Positions 54,810 through 63,943 are shown, counted from the stretch's first letter. The stretch: DNA of 64,000 nucleotides from an uncultured Parabacteroides sp. (GCF_905196875.1 NZ_CAJJWO010000008.1:1-64000), one strand, 5' to 3'. Notes: generated from the letters alone by a model not told the origin. Made by a program: numbers and translations.

Positions 54810-56054
54810 ATGACAAAGAAAATCTTATTATCATTCTCACTGGCGGGTGCCATGCTGCTGACGGCATGTGGTCATCGGGAATTGCCGGCTGTGGGAGATT
54901 ACTCCGTGCAGGTATTCCACGATACTCCGGTGAGGTTCGCTCCCGACCAGTACGGCGGGTATAGCGAAGCGGGTGCCGACAGTATTTATCATCTGGTAAA
55001 CGGGCGTATCATTTTGAAGAAGGTGACCTTGCCCGACTATAAACGTAACGTCTCTGTAAATCTAAAAGTGACGATTGCTTCCAACGGCGATCGCTGGGAT
55101 AAGTCCGGCTCTTGTTTTATCTTGCCGAAAGCGTCGGCGATCAATTTGCTGAACATCGCGAAAGGGGAGAAGCAGTTCCCGGCTATAGACAGTACGAAGC
55201 TGGAGAATATGATCGGTATCGTTTCCGGTGAAGATTACGAACCTACTGTCGAATTGATGCGCTTTATGACTCCGTTCGGTGTAGGTCATTACAGCAGTGC
55301 GGACGACAGCCTGAGCAGCAAGCGTAAGCCTGTTTATATCGACCAGTGGGCCGACAGCGTAAGCTGGGAGCAGAATATTACCGACCTTTATCCTTTGTTT
55401 GAAGGTGGTGCTTACGTCGGTGTATTTATCGATACCTGGACGGCCGAGGGTTATATCGCCAGTGTGACGATCGATGTGGATGAATCTGACATCTCCTGTG
55501 ATGCCTTAACGAAGCGGCATGTCGAACCGTTAATGAACACTATTTATTATATCGGACAATCTTATCCTGATATCTTCGCTCGTAAAGATGTTTCGACCGA
55601 GTTTACCATACCGGAGGGAGCGAAGAACGTTCGCTTGAAATATATTGTAACCGGGCATGGCGGCCATAGCGGTGGCGATGAGTTTGTCCAGAAGCAAAAC
55701 ATTATCTCGGTGGATGGAAAGGAAGTGCTGGATTTCATTCCCTGGCGTAACGACTGTGCCTCTTTCCGCCGTTTCAATCCGGCTACGGGCGTGTGGCTGG
55801 AAAAACGTCTGGCTTCTTATATCGGTGATAAAGGGTATGAAGAAAAAGAAGTGGAAGAGCCTGTCGCTTCTTCCGACTTCTCCCGTTCCAACTGGTGTCC
55901 GGGTTCCGATGTTGTGCCGGAAGAGGTAGTCCTTTCCGACATTCAGCCGGGTAAGCATACCTTTACCGTAAGTATCCCCGAGGCCCAGGAAGTAGATGGT
56001 AATAAGTTGAATCATTGGCTGGTTTCCGCCTATCTGGTTTGGGATGAAGATTAA
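54810..56054 (+). CDS. PNGase F-like peptide-N-glycosidase lipoprotein
   Basis: The 414-residue lipoprotein (lipobox LTAC, cysteine 20) matches the two-domain PNGase F family, which removes N-glycans from asparagine. By comparison with Flavobacterium PNGase F recalled from memory, D97 (GDRWDKSG) lines up with catalytic D60, E291 (GDEFVQ) with E206, R359 (RSNWCPG) with R248, and D208 (IDTW) with E118, where it is conservatively changed. The eight-stranded domains span about 25-225 and 245-412. The protein likely works on the cell surface, releasing glycans from host glycoproteins. Linkage to the hydrogenase is by distance only. Confidence 0.85.
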   Translation: MTKKILLSFSLAGAMLLTACGHRELPAVGDYSVQVFHDTPVRFAPDQYGGYSEAGADSIYHLVNGRIILKKVTLPDYKRNVSVNLKVTIASNGDRWDKSGSCFILPKASAINLLNIAKGEKQFPAIDSTKLENMIGIVSGEDYEPTVELMRFMTPFGVGHYSSADDSLSSKRKPVYIDQWADSVSWEQNITDLYPLFEGGAYVGVFIDTWTAEGYIASVTIDVDESDISCDALTKRHVEPLMNTIYYIGQSYPDIFARKDVSTEFTIPEGAKNVRLKYIVTGHGGHSGGDEFVQKQNIISVDGKEVLDFIPWRNDCASFRRFNPATGVWLEKRLASYIGDKGYEEKEVEEPVASSDFSRSNWCPGSDVVPEEVVLSDIQPGKHTFTVSIPEAQEVDGNKLNHWLVSAYLVWDED

Positions 56055-56057
56055 TAT

Positions 56058-56092
56058 GATAGTAGGGGCGGGCCAATCCCGCCCCTACTATC
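56058..56092. repeat. Perfect GC-rich 15-bp inverted repeat between PNGase F-like and marC genes
   Basis: GATAGTAGGGGCGGG at 56058-56072 pairs fully with CCCGCCCCTACTATC at 56078-56092 around CCAAT. It is far richer in GC than its surroundings and has no T run, so it looks like a REP-type palindrome that may act as a stability element or transcription block. Confidence 0.75.
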
Positions 56093-56114
56093 AACCTGTT
56101 AAATCATTATTATT

Positions 56115-56759
56115 ATGGATACATTATTACCTTTCGCACTTTTGTGCTTCACTTCCTTTTTCACGCTGACAAACCCTTTGGGTACCATGCCTGTCTTCCT
56201 GACAATGACCAACGGCATGAGTGACGACGAACGCAAAACCATCGTACGTCGTGCCACTATCGTCTCTTTTATCACCTTGATGGTCTTCACCTTCTCCGGG
56301 CAGTTCCTGTTTAAATTCTTCGGTATTTCTACGAACGGTTTTCGTATTGCCGGAGGTATTATTATCTTTACCATCGGATTTGATATGCTTCAGGCACGTT
56401 ATTCCAAGGCAAAACTCAAAGACGAAGAGGTGAAAACCTATGTAAACGATATCTCCGTCACCCCGCTTGCCATCCCGATGCTTTGCGGTCCGGGTGCTAT
56501 CGCCAACGGGATCATGCTGATGGAGGATGCGAATACATTGATAAAGAAAATCCTGCTGGTTAGTGTGATCGCATCCGTTTACTTCATTACCTTCCTGATC
56601 CTCCGGGCATCTACCCGGCTGAACAAGTATATGGGGGAAACGGGCAACAACGTGATGATGCGTCTGATGGGGCTTATCCTGATGGTTATTGCCGTGGAAT
56701 GCTTTGTAAGCGGTTTCAAGCCCATAATGATCGATATACTGCAACAAGCTAATTTATGA
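56115..56759 (+). CDS. MarC-family integral membrane protein
   Basis: The 214-residue protein has about six membrane helices (about 5-27, 45-65, 70-90, 113-133, 140-160, 185-206) with NPLGTMPVFLTMT near residue 20, the hallmark of the MarC/UPF0056 family. The function of the family is poorly known. The old link to multiple antibiotic resistance was withdrawn. The last bases overlap the HAD hydrolase gene by four (ATGA), showing translational coupling. Confidence 0.92.
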   Translation: MDTLLPFALLCFTSFFTLTNPLGTMPVFLTMTNGMSDDERKTIVRRATIVSFITLMVFTFSGQFLFKFFGISTNGFRIAGGIIIFTIGFDMLQARYSKAKLKDEEVKTYVNDISVTPLAIPMLCGPGAIANGIMLMEDANTLIKKILLVSVIASVYFITFLILRASTRLNKYMGETGNNVMMRLMGLILMVIAVECFVSGFKPIMIDILQQANL

Positions 56760-57466
56760 TTGAAGGAATACAGGTGATCGGCTTCGATGCCGACGACACC
56801 CTTTGGGTTAACGAAACTTATTTTCTGGAGACGGAGCAGAAACTCCGTCTTTTGCTGTCTCCTTATGTGGATAGCGAAACTGTCTCGGCTGAACTCTTCC
56901 GTACGGAGAGCCGCAACATGCCCCTCTATGGCTATGGCGTGAAAGCCTATATCCTTTCTGTTCTTGAAACAGCTATCCGTATCACGAACGGAAAAGTCCC
57001 GGCAAGTGTCCTGCAACAGATCCTTACCCTCGGTAAAGAACAACTGACCAAACCTGTAGAGCTATTGGATGGAGTGGAGGAGACCCTGAATGCCCTTGTC
57101 GGCCGCTACCGTCTGATCGTTGTCACTAAAGGCGACCTGCTCGATCAGGAACAGAAACTGCGCCGTTCGGGTATCGAACATCTTTTCCACCATGTCGAAA
57201 TAATGAGCGACAAGACCGACCGTGAATATCATTCTTTATTGAATCATCTGGATATCCGTCCCGAAGAATTCCTGATGATCGGCAACTCCCTTCGTTCCGA
57301 CATACTTCCTCCCTTGCAACTGGGTAGCTATGCTATCCACGTCCCTTACCAGACGACCTGGGCGCATGAACTGGTAGATGAACCAGTCATTCATCCGCGC
57401 TTCCATACTGCGGACTCGCTTTGGGAAGTGACTTCACTACTTCCTTACACGATTATAAATCAATAA
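56756..57466 (+). CDS. HAD-family hydrolase
   Basis: The 236-residue cytosolic phosphatase-type protein carries HAD motif I GFDADDTLW (nucleophile D10, acid D12), motif II VVTKGD (about 121-126), a conserved lysine and motif IV GNSLRSD (about 181-187). The cap domain lies between I and II (about 20-90). It is related to the YjjG/phosphoglycolate-type phosphatases. The substrate is not deducible. It overlaps marC by 4 bases and is convergent with the glycosyltransferase, overlapping it by 14 bases. Confidence 0.9.
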   Translation: MIEGIQVIGFDADDTLWVNETYFLETEQKLRLLLSPYVDSETVSAELFRTESRNMPLYGYGVKAYILSVLETAIRITNGKVPASVLQQILTLGKEQLTKPVELLDGVEETLNALVGRYRLIVVTKGDLLDQEQKLRRSGIEHLFHHVEIMSDKTDREYHSLLNHLDIRPEEFLMIGNSLRSDILPPLQLGSYAIHVPYQTTWAHELVDEPVIHPRFHTADSLWEVTSLLPYTIINQ

Positions 57467-58481
57467 ACTTTTTCTTCCCTTTTAAATAGAAAGCCACAAT
57501 CAGACTGCTGCGCATCAATTCGGGTATAGTGACGAGTGTCGTCTTTTTCTGATTCTCCCGACGTTTCTCTGCATACTCCGGCTTCATCTCGAAGAAGGCT
57601 TTGCGTGCCTCATATACTGCACGGGCATTGGGCCAGTGACCGCATAGCAGGAACTTTGCCGCCGCAATATAATCCAGCCAGAAGCGGACATGCATCACAT
57701 GCTTCAGGTCTTTTTCGGCAAGGTTTTTATAAAGCATCAACAGGTTATTGCGGAAGTTGAGGAAGGTTTTGCGCGGACTTTCTACGTTCAGGGTGGCACC
57801 GCCGACATGGTAGACTACGGATTGAGGTGTGCAAACCAACCGGTAGCCACGCGAACGTAATCGCCAACACATATCTATCTCTTCCTGGTGGGCAAAGAAG
57901 CCTGCATCCAGTCCGCCTACTTCCTTATAAACAGCGGTGCGGATGAACAGGCAGGCACCGGTAGCCCATAGAATATCGACAGGCGTGTCGTACTGCCCTT
58001 CGTCTTTCTCAACGATATGCAGTATGCGGCCGCGACAGTAAGGATAGCCGTAAATATCCATAAAACCGCCGGCAGCTCCGGCGTATTCGAAATATTCCTT
58101 GTTACGCTGTGCCCTGATCCTGGGCTGTGCGGCAACGATTGTAGAGTCGGTTCCCATAGCGGCTAGCGGGGCGTCCAGCCAACCGGGTGTTACTTCGACG
58201 TCGCTGTTCAACAAGACGGTGTATTCGTTGTCGATCTGCTGTAAGGCCTGATTATAGCCTTCGGCAAAGCCGTAGTTTTTATCCAGCCCGATGATGCGTA
58301 CAGAAGGAAACTTTTCCTGCAAGAGGAGAATTGAGTTGTCGGTGGAACCATTGTCGGCCACAATCACTTCTGCCAGTTCCGCCGGACTGTACTCTACTAC
58401 CGACGGAAGAAATTCCTCCATCAGCTTCGCACCGTTCCAGTTAAGGATGACGACGGCTATTTTCTTTGTGTTATTGTGCAT
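57453..58481 (-). CDS. Family 2 glycosyltransferase
   Basis: The 342-residue GT2 enzyme has the GT-A fold: VILNWNGAKLMEE at the N-terminus, the donor-binding NSDVEV (DxD-like) near residue 91, and VIVADNGSTDNS. Its central ATGACLFIRTAVYKEVGG and HQEEIDMCWRLRSRG are typical of rhamnosyl or galactofuranosyl transferases. No transmembrane helix is evident. It probably adds a sugar to lipopolysaccharide, capsule or exopolysaccharide. It overlaps the 3' end of the LpxL-like gene by 11 bases and is last in the mtaB-lpxL-glycosyltransferase run. Confidence 0.9.
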   Translation of the reverse strand: MHNNTKKIAVVILNWNGAKLMEEFLPSVVEYSPAELAEVIVADNGSTDNSILLLQEKFPSVRIIGLDKNYGFAEGYNQALQQIDNEYTVLLNSDVEVTPGWLDAPLAAMGTDSTIVAAQPRIRAQRNKEYFEYAGAAGGFMDIYGYPYCRGRILHIVEKDEGQYDTPVDILWATGACLFIRTAVYKEVGGLDAGFFAHQEEIDMCWRLRSRGYRLVCTPQSVVYHVGGATLNVESPRKTFLNFRNNLLMLYKNLAEKDLKHVMHVRFWLDYIAAAKFLLCGHWPNARAVYEARKAFFEMKPEYAEKRRENQKKTTLVTIPELMRSSLIVAFYLKGKKKFIDL

Positions 58482-59361
58482 CTTCTCTCTTGTATTTCCA
58501 ACGTTTGTGAGTCCAGAGCCAGTAAGCGGGATTACGCAGGATCATCTTTTCCGTCATACGGGCGTACGATTCGGTGATCTCGTTTTCGGCTGTTTGTTTG
58601 GCATGGGTTGTCATCAGCTTCATTTCTACCGTATAATAGCCACGTTTTACTTTCTGTACATCCAGGAAGATTACCGGCAGATCCAGTTTGCGAGCAATAC
58701 GTTCGGCCCCGTTCAGTATGGCTGTATCCTGATTGAGGAAGTTCGTCCAGTAATGCAGGTTACCTTTGCTCGGTGTCTGGTCTGCTATGAAGATCACGAT
58801 ATTATTACTGCCTTCTCTCTTCAGAGTCATCATATCGCGTACTGTGTCGTTTTTTTTCATTCCGTATGACCCGAAGCGGGTACGAAGGTAGATAAACAGG
58901 CGGTCGACAGCCTTGTTGTTTAGCGGACGGTATATCTGCCACAGGCGTGAGTCTGTGTATACCAGACTGGAGGCACTGAACCATTCCCAATTGCCGTAAT
59001 GTCCCATCAGCATCATGACTGTCTTCTGTCCTTTTGCCTGTAGCTTGGTGGCTACTTCCGGGTTCTTGATATGCGCGCGCCGCAAGACCTCTTCCGGAGA
59101 AATGTGGGCCAGTTTGATCGTCTCGACAATATAATCGGCGAAATGATGATAGAAAGCTTTCTCCATCCTGCGTAACTCTATTTGAGATTTATCGGGGAAA
59201 GAGGCCTCCATATTATGGCGTACTACTCTTAACCTGTAACGGATTACTCTATATATAAGCACATACAGGATATCGGACAGGATATATAATACCGGCATCG
59301 GTAAGAATGCATGGAGCTTGGCCCATGCAAAGATCAATCCATATTGAATTTTATTCCACAT
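58471..59361 (-). CDS. LpxL/HtrB-type lipid A acyltransferase
   Basis: The 296-residue inner-membrane protein belongs to the lysophospholipid acyltransferase family that adds secondary acyl chains to lipid A. The catalytic HX4E motif appears as GHYGNWEWF near residues 121-129, and FIADQTPSKGN is near 193. An N-terminal hydrophobic stretch (about 15-35) anchors it. It sits between mtaB (1-base gap) and the glycosyltransferase (11-base overlap), so all three are cotranscribed. The envelope role of the last two agrees. Confidence 0.92.
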   Translation of the reverse strand: MWNKIQYGLIFAWAKLHAFLPMPVLYILSDILYVLIYRVIRYRLRVVRHNMEASFPDKSQIELRRMEKAFYHHFADYIVETIKLAHISPEEVLRRAHIKNPEVATKLQAKGQKTVMMLMGHYGNWEWFSASSLVYTDSRLWQIYRPLNNKAVDRLFIYLRTRFGSYGMKKNDTVRDMMTLKREGSNNIVIFIADQTPSKGNLHYWTNFLNQDTAILNGAERIARKLDLPVIFLDVQKVKRGYYTVEMKLMTTHAKQTAENEITESYARMTEKMILRNPAYWLWTHKRWKYKREDAQ

Positions 59362-59362
59362 A

Positions 59363-60691
59363 TCAACCGATAGTTACTAGTTCGCAATTCAGTGCGGTAC
59401 GGTCTTCATTCCATCCGGTCAGCGTCACCCGGCGGGTTTCGTTAACCAGTGAATTGTCGTAAGGTGTCTCTACTTTAATATAGTTCTCAGTGAAGCCGTG
59501 CATCCGGCCGTCTTTGCGGGTATGCTCGAACAGGACTTCCGCCTGGTTGCCGATATGGGCGTCGTAGAAGGCATGCAGTTTCCTGTCGGAGATATCCAGC
59601 AGTTGCTGGCTACGGGCATGTTTTACTTTCGGGTCTACCGAATGGGCGATCTTCAGCGCCTGTGTGCCGGGACGCTCGGAGTAGCTGAACACATGCAGCT
59701 GGCTTATATCCAGGCTGTCGATAAAGCGACGGGCATCTTCGAAGAACTCGTCTGTCTCGCCACGGGTACCGACAATTACATCCACACCGATAAAGGCATG
59801 CGGCATGATCTCTTTGATCTTTTCTATCTTATGACGAAACAGTTCGGTATCGTAACGGCGGCGCATCAGTTTCAATACATCGTCGCTTCCGCTCTGCAAA
59901 GGGATATGGAAATGCGGGGCGAAACGTTTGCTGGATGCTACGAAGTCGATGGCCTCGTCCGTAATCAGATTGGGCTCGATGGAAGAGATACGGTAACGTA
60001 CGATATCTTCCACTTCGTCGAGTGTGCGGATCAGGTCGATGAAGGTTTCACCGGTAGACTTGCCGAAGTCGCCGATATTGACTCCCGTCAACACGATCTC
60101 CTTTCCGCCTTTGCGGGCTACTTCCTGTGCCTGTTTCACCATGCTGGCGATAGTACCGTTTCGGCTTCGTCCGCGGGCAAAAGGTATAGTACAGTAAGAG
60201 CAGTAGTAGTCGCATCCGTCCTGTACTTTCAGGAAATGACGCGTACGGTCGTCTGCCGAGCAGGAAGGAGAGAAGCTACGGATATCTTTGCTTTCGGAGG
60301 CGATGATGGCGCCATCGTTTTCTTTCTTTTTCAGGTCGTCCAGATACATTAATATATCCAGTTTTTGTTCGGCGCCCAATACCAGGTCGACACCTTCGAT
60401 ATGGGCTACTTCTTCGGGCTTGAGCTGGGCGTAGCAACCGGTCACTACTATAAAGGCTCCGGGATGCTGCTTGCTGATCCGGCGGATGGCTTGACGGCAT
60501 TTCTTATCGGCCAGTTCCGTTACCGAGCAGGTATTTACAACACAAATATCTGCTTTCTCACCCGCACGGGCTTTACGTACGCCCTGTTCTGCCAGTACCT
60601 TCCCGATGGTAGAGGTTTCTGCGAAATTGAGCTTGCAGCCCAGGGTATAATAAGCAGCTATTTTATTTTCAAATACGGTTTTGTCTATCAT
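59363..60691 (-). CDS. mtaB: tRNA threonylcarbamoyladenosine methylthiotransferase MtaB
   Basis: MtaB converts t6A37 into ms2t6A37 in tRNAs reading ANN codons. From the ATG at 60691 the protein has 442 residues: an N-terminal UPF0004 domain with GCKLN, NTCSVTELADKKCR and TGCYAQ cysteines, a radical-SAM core with CDYYCSYC, and a C-terminal TRAM-like region. The frame extends to 60712, but a promoter -7 element covers 60710-60717, so the start MIDKTVFE is preferred. It heads the mtaB-lpxL-glycosyltransferase operon. Confidence 0.94.
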   Translation of the reverse strand: MIDKTVFENKIAAYYTLGCKLNFAETSTIGKVLAEQGVRKARAGEKADICVVNTCSVTELADKKCRQAIRRISKQHPGAFIVVTGCYAQLKPEEVAHIEGVDLVLGAEQKLDILMYLDDLKKKENDGAIIASESKDIRSFSPSCSADDRTRHFLKVQDGCDYYCSYCTIPFARGRSRNGTIASMVKQAQEVARKGGKEIVLTGVNIGDFGKSTGETFIDLIRTLDEVEDIVRYRISSIEPNLITDEAIDFVASSKRFAPHFHIPLQSGSDDVLKLMRRRYDTELFRHKIEKIKEIMPHAFIGVDVIVGTRGETDEFFEDARRFIDSLDISQLHVFSYSERPGTQALKIAHSVDPKVKHARSQQLLDISDRKLHAFYDAHIGNQAEVLFEHTRKDGRMHGFTENYIKVETPYDNSLVNETRRVTLTGWNEDRTALNCELVTIG

Positions 60692-60709
60692 TGCGATTGA
60701 ATTATCGCG

Positions 60710-60741
60710 CAAATGTAGCGAAATTTTGCAACACCCTCAAC
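60710..60741 (-). promoter_or_regulatory. Promoter of the mtaB operon
   Basis: On the minus strand, TACATTTG (60717-60710) fits the -7 consensus, and GTTG (60741-60738) lies exactly 20 bp upstream, one base off TTTG. The rest of the 230-base divergent gap holds a weak ATTG-20 bp-TATATTTC pair (60847-60878) in front of the beta-propeller gene. Confidence 0.7.
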
Positions 60742-60941
60742 TTTCTCCTGCTATGTTCGAAGTAAGCCGTATCAGAACAGTATTCCCGTAGTGACACCGG
60801 ATTATTAATAAAAATTGTTAAATATTATAGCGTGTATATGGATTAAATTGCTTTTATTTAGTTTATTACGTATATTTCGTACGGATTATTCGTTTTAGCG
60901 TAAAAGGGTTCGTAATTATTACTCACAACAAGCAAAAAGTA

Positions 60942-62105
60942 ATGGAAAAACTAACTGTAAATCTAGCAATTATCCTTCTTATAATAGTAGGATGTACAGG
61001 GTGTCGTCAGTCTGCCCCCCTGAATGACGAGGTAATCACCGTCGATGTCACCGCAAGCTATCCTGAAAAAGAACTGATTCTACAAGACTTTATGGATGTG
61101 GAATACATTCCGTTGGAAACAACTGATGAGTTTATTACCCACGGTATAGTGGAAGCGGTCGGTAAGAATATCCTATTGATAAGAAACCGGAATGACGGGA
61201 ATATCTTTGTTTTTGACCGGACAGGAAAAGGAGTAAGAAAGATAAACCGTCTGGGACAAGGTGCTGAGGAATATTCATCGGTTTCAAGAATCATCCTTGA
61301 TGAGGATAACAACGAAATCTATGTCAAAGACCATTCTCCCAGAAAAATACTGGTGTATGACTTATCCGGTAACTTTAAGAGAAGTTTCAAATTTGCAGAT
61401 ACCGGTTATTATGACGACATTTTCAATTATGACCGAGATCACCTGATTTGCTATAAGAAATATTACACACCGAAAGAAGACGAACAGGCCTGTCATCTGA
61501 TTATCTCCAAGCAGGATGGAAGTGTCACCCATGAAATTCGTATTCCTTTTAAAGAATATGAAACACCGGTCATAACAAAGGATGAGTTGACTATTATGCC
61601 TGCATACTTCCTGACATCTCCCAGTCGCGGCAACTGGGCACTTGTAAATACGTCGTCCGATACGATTTATAATTATTCGCTGGATAATAACTTGACTCCC
61701 TTTATTGTAAGGACTCCTTCCATACACTCGATGGAGACTAAGGTATTTCTGTTTCCGTCTGTTATTACCGAGCGTTATTGTTTCATGCGCGCTATGAAAA
61801 AGGAAGTTAACTTTACAACGTTCAAAGGATTCTCCAATACCGACCTGATGTATGACAAGCAGGAAAATGCTATTTTCCAATATACCGTCTACAATGATGA
61901 TTATTCAAAAAAGAAACAAGTCTCATTAGGACAGGAAATAGGAGGAACCGTAGATCAGAAGATAGCCACCTGTTATTCTTTAGATGCTCTGGAACTTGTA
62001 GAAGCCTACAAAAAAGGAGAGTTAAAAGGCAAACTGAAAGAAATTGTGGCTGAGTTGGATGAAGAATCAAATCCGGTGGTCATGTTGGTAAAGTATAAGG
62101 GTTAA
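60942..62105 (+). CDS. 6-bladed beta-propeller lipoprotein
   Basis: The 387-residue lipoprotein has a signal with two cysteines (VGCTGC, residues 17 and 20); the second or first could be the lipidated one. The mature part reads as a 6-bladed beta-propeller of the Bacteroidetes type: ELILQDFMDVEYIPLETTD (about 45-62), NDGNIFVFDRTGKGVRKI and the DYHIPRKILVYDLSGN-like repeats. The family is often near glycan utilisation and may bind or signal, but no catalytic motif is seen. It is monocistronic, behind a weak promoter. Confidence 0.85.
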   Translation: MEKLTVNLAIILLIIVGCTGCRQSAPLNDEVITVDVTASYPEKELILQDFMDVEYIPLETTDEFITHGIVEAVGKNILLIRNRNDGNIFVFDRTGKGVRKINRLGQGAEEYSSVSRIILDEDNNEIYVKDHSPRKILVYDLSGNFKRSFKFADTGYYDDIFNYDRDHLICYKKYYTPKEDEQACHLIISKQDGSVTHEIRIPFKEYETPVITKDELTIMPAYFLTSPSRGNWALVNTSSDTIYNYSLDNNLTPFIVRTPSIHSMETKVFLFPSVITERYCFMRAMKKEVNFTTFKGFSNTDLMYDKQENAIFQYTVYNDDYSKKKQVSLGQEIGGTVDQKIATCYSLDALELVEAYKKGELKGKLKEIVAELDEESNPVVMLVKYKG

Positions 62106-62118
62106 ACTCAGTTTATCT

Positions 62119-62150
62119 GTTGTGTATCTGCCGGAGAGTCTTTATTTTTG
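62119..62150 (+). promoter_or_regulatory. Promoter of the acyl-CoA synthetase gene
   Basis: TATTTTTG at 62143-62150 is an exact -7 match and GTTG at 62119-62122 lies 20 bp upstream. It overlaps the TTG codon that begins the longest frame, so translation starts at 62174. Confidence 0.72.
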
Positions 62151-62173
62151 CACAAAATATAAGCATTTGTGCT

Positions 62174-63838
62174 ATGATACAAGAAAACTTCATTAAGATA
62201 TATGAGAACAGTTTCAAAGAGAACTGGGTCTTACCTGCTCTGACAGATTACAGCAAGAACGTTACTTTTACTTTTGAAGATGTGGCAAAGGAGATTGCCC
62301 GTATCCACATCCTGTTTGAAGAATGTCAGATCCGTCGGGGGGATAAGATTGCCCTGATCGGTAAAGACAGTGCCCGCTGGTGCATCGTCTATATGGCGGC
62401 TGTTACGTATGGAGCGATTATCGTGCCGATCCTGCAGGATTTCAATCCGAACGATGTGCATCATATAATCAACCATTCCGAATCGGTGTTCCTTTTTGTC
62501 AGTGATCGTATCTGGGATTCGCTGGAAGAGGATAAGATCGAAGAGGTACGCGGTGTGTTCTCTCTTTCTGATTTCCGATGCCTGCACCAGCGTGACGGCG
62601 AGAGCATCCAGAAGCTGATGAAGTCGATGGATGAAAAGATGGAGGAGAAGTATCCGAAAGGATTTTCCAAAGAGGATATCAAATACGCCGAGTTGGATAA
62701 CGATAAGGTGGTATTGCTGAACTATACTTCCGGAACCACCGGTTTCAGTAAAGGCGTCATGCTGACCGGTAATAACCTGGCAGGGAACGTGACGTACGCC
62801 AAGACACTCGACCTGATGTATCGTGGCGACCGTGAATTATGCTTCCTTCCGTTGGCCCATGCTTATAGTTGTGCTTTCAACTTCCTTGTGCCGATGGCCG
62901 TAGGAGCCCACGTATATATGTTAGGTAAAGTCCCTTCCCCGAAGATCCTGCTGAAAGCATTTGAAGAGGTGAAGCCGAACCTGATCCTGACGGTTCCGTT
63001 GATTCTGGAAAAGATCTATAAGAAAATGATCCTTCCGCAACTGAGTAAGACGACGATGAAGCTGGCCTTAAATATTCCTTTGCTGGACTCACGTATTTAT
63101 GCGCAGATCCGTAAACATCTGGTGGATGCTATGGGAGGCCGCTTCCGTGAAGTGATTGTCGGTGGTGCCGCCATGAACCAGGAAGTAAGCGATTTTCTGT
63201 ATAAGATCAAGTTTCCGTTTACGATCGGTTACGGAATGACGGAATGCGGACCGCTGATCAGTTATGATCATAACGATGAATACGTTCCGGGTTCTTGTGG
63301 ACAGGTATTGAAAGGAATAATGGAAGTCCGCATCGATTCCGACGATCCGTATAATAAGGTAGGAGAGATTCAGGTTCGTGGTGAGAACGTGATGAAAGGC
63401 TATTATAAGAATGAAGAGGCTACAAAGAATGTCTTTACCGAAGATGGCTGGCTTCATACTGGTGACTTGGGTACGATCGATCATGATAACCGTATCTTTA
63501 TTCGTGGCCGTAGCAAGACAATGATCCTGGGTGCAAGCGGACAGAATATTTATCCGGAAGAGATCGAATCGAAGATAAACAACCTGCCTTTCGTAATGGA
63601 AAGTATCGTTATAGAGAAAAACGGTAAACTGGTGGCTTTGGTCTATCCCGATTATGACACGGTGGACGGTACCGGGATCTCACACACCGACTTGCCGGTC
63701 ATTATGGAGCAGAACCGGACTGAACTGAATAAGCAGTTGGCTTCTTATGAATATGTTTCGGAAATACAATTGTACCCGACCGAATTTGAGAAAACACCGA
63801 AGAAGAGCATCAAAAGATATTTATATAGTAATTACTGA
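62174..63838 (+). CDS. Long-chain acyl-CoA synthetase (AMP-forming)
   Basis: The 554-residue enzyme activates fatty acids to acyl-CoA through an acyl-AMP intermediate. It carries the P-loop-like YTSGTTGFSKGVML (about 182-195), the FLPLAHAYSCAF segment, the IGYGMTECGPLIS fatty-acid/AMP motif (about 354-366), and the GWLHTGDLGTID hinge (about 436-447). The lysine region TPKKSIKR is near the C-terminus. It is predicted to be soluble or peripheral in the cytoplasm. The start at 62174 is chosen over the TTG at 62120 because of the promoter overlap. No terminator was evident after the gene. Confidence 0.93.
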   Translation: MIQENFIKIYENSFKENWVLPALTDYSKNVTFTFEDVAKEIARIHILFEECQIRRGDKIALIGKDSARWCIVYMAAVTYGAIIVPILQDFNPNDVHHIINHSESVFLFVSDRIWDSLEEDKIEEVRGVFSLSDFRCLHQRDGESIQKLMKSMDEKMEEKYPKGFSKEDIKYAELDNDKVVLLNYTSGTTGFSKGVMLTGNNLAGNVTYAKTLDLMYRGDRELCFLPLAHAYSCAFNFLVPMAVGAHVYMLGKVPSPKILLKAFEEVKPNLILTVPLILEKIYKKMILPQLSKTTMKLALNIPLLDSRIYAQIRKHLVDAMGGRFREVIVGGAAMNQEVSDFLYKIKFPFTIGYGMTECGPLISYDHNDEYVPGSCGQVLKGIMEVRIDSDDPYNKVGEIQVRGENVMKGYYKNEEATKNVFTEDGWLHTGDLGTIDHDNRIFIRGRSKTMILGASGQNIYPEEIESKINNLPFVMESIVIEKNGKLVALVYPDYDTVDGTGISHTDLPVIMEQNRTELNKQLASYEYVSEIQLYPTEFEKTPKKSIKRYLYSNY

Positions 63839-63907
63839 TAAATATTTATATACTGATAGACAGTCGATTGCGTTTTTCCTGAAAAATAGTTGAAAAAAAA
63901 GTCTCTT

Positions 63908-63943
63908 ATGTTGTACAACATGTATAATTAATACATACATTTG
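63908..63943 (+). promoter_or_regulatory. Palindromic promoter/operator of the gene at the window end
   Basis: TACATTTG at 63936-63943 is a -7 match. Two dyads stand immediately upstream: a perfect 14-bp palindrome ATGTTGTACAACAT at 63908-63921, and ATGTAT/ATACAT (63920-63925 with 63931-63936) around AATTA. The first dyad overlaps the place where the -33 element should be, so it may be the site of a dimeric repressor or activator. Confidence 0.6.

Noticed and set aside
59498..60352. A 284-residue plus-strand frame antisense to mtaB
   Set aside because: The minus-strand MtaB frame contains radical-SAM and UPF0004 motifs, and the plus frame has none.
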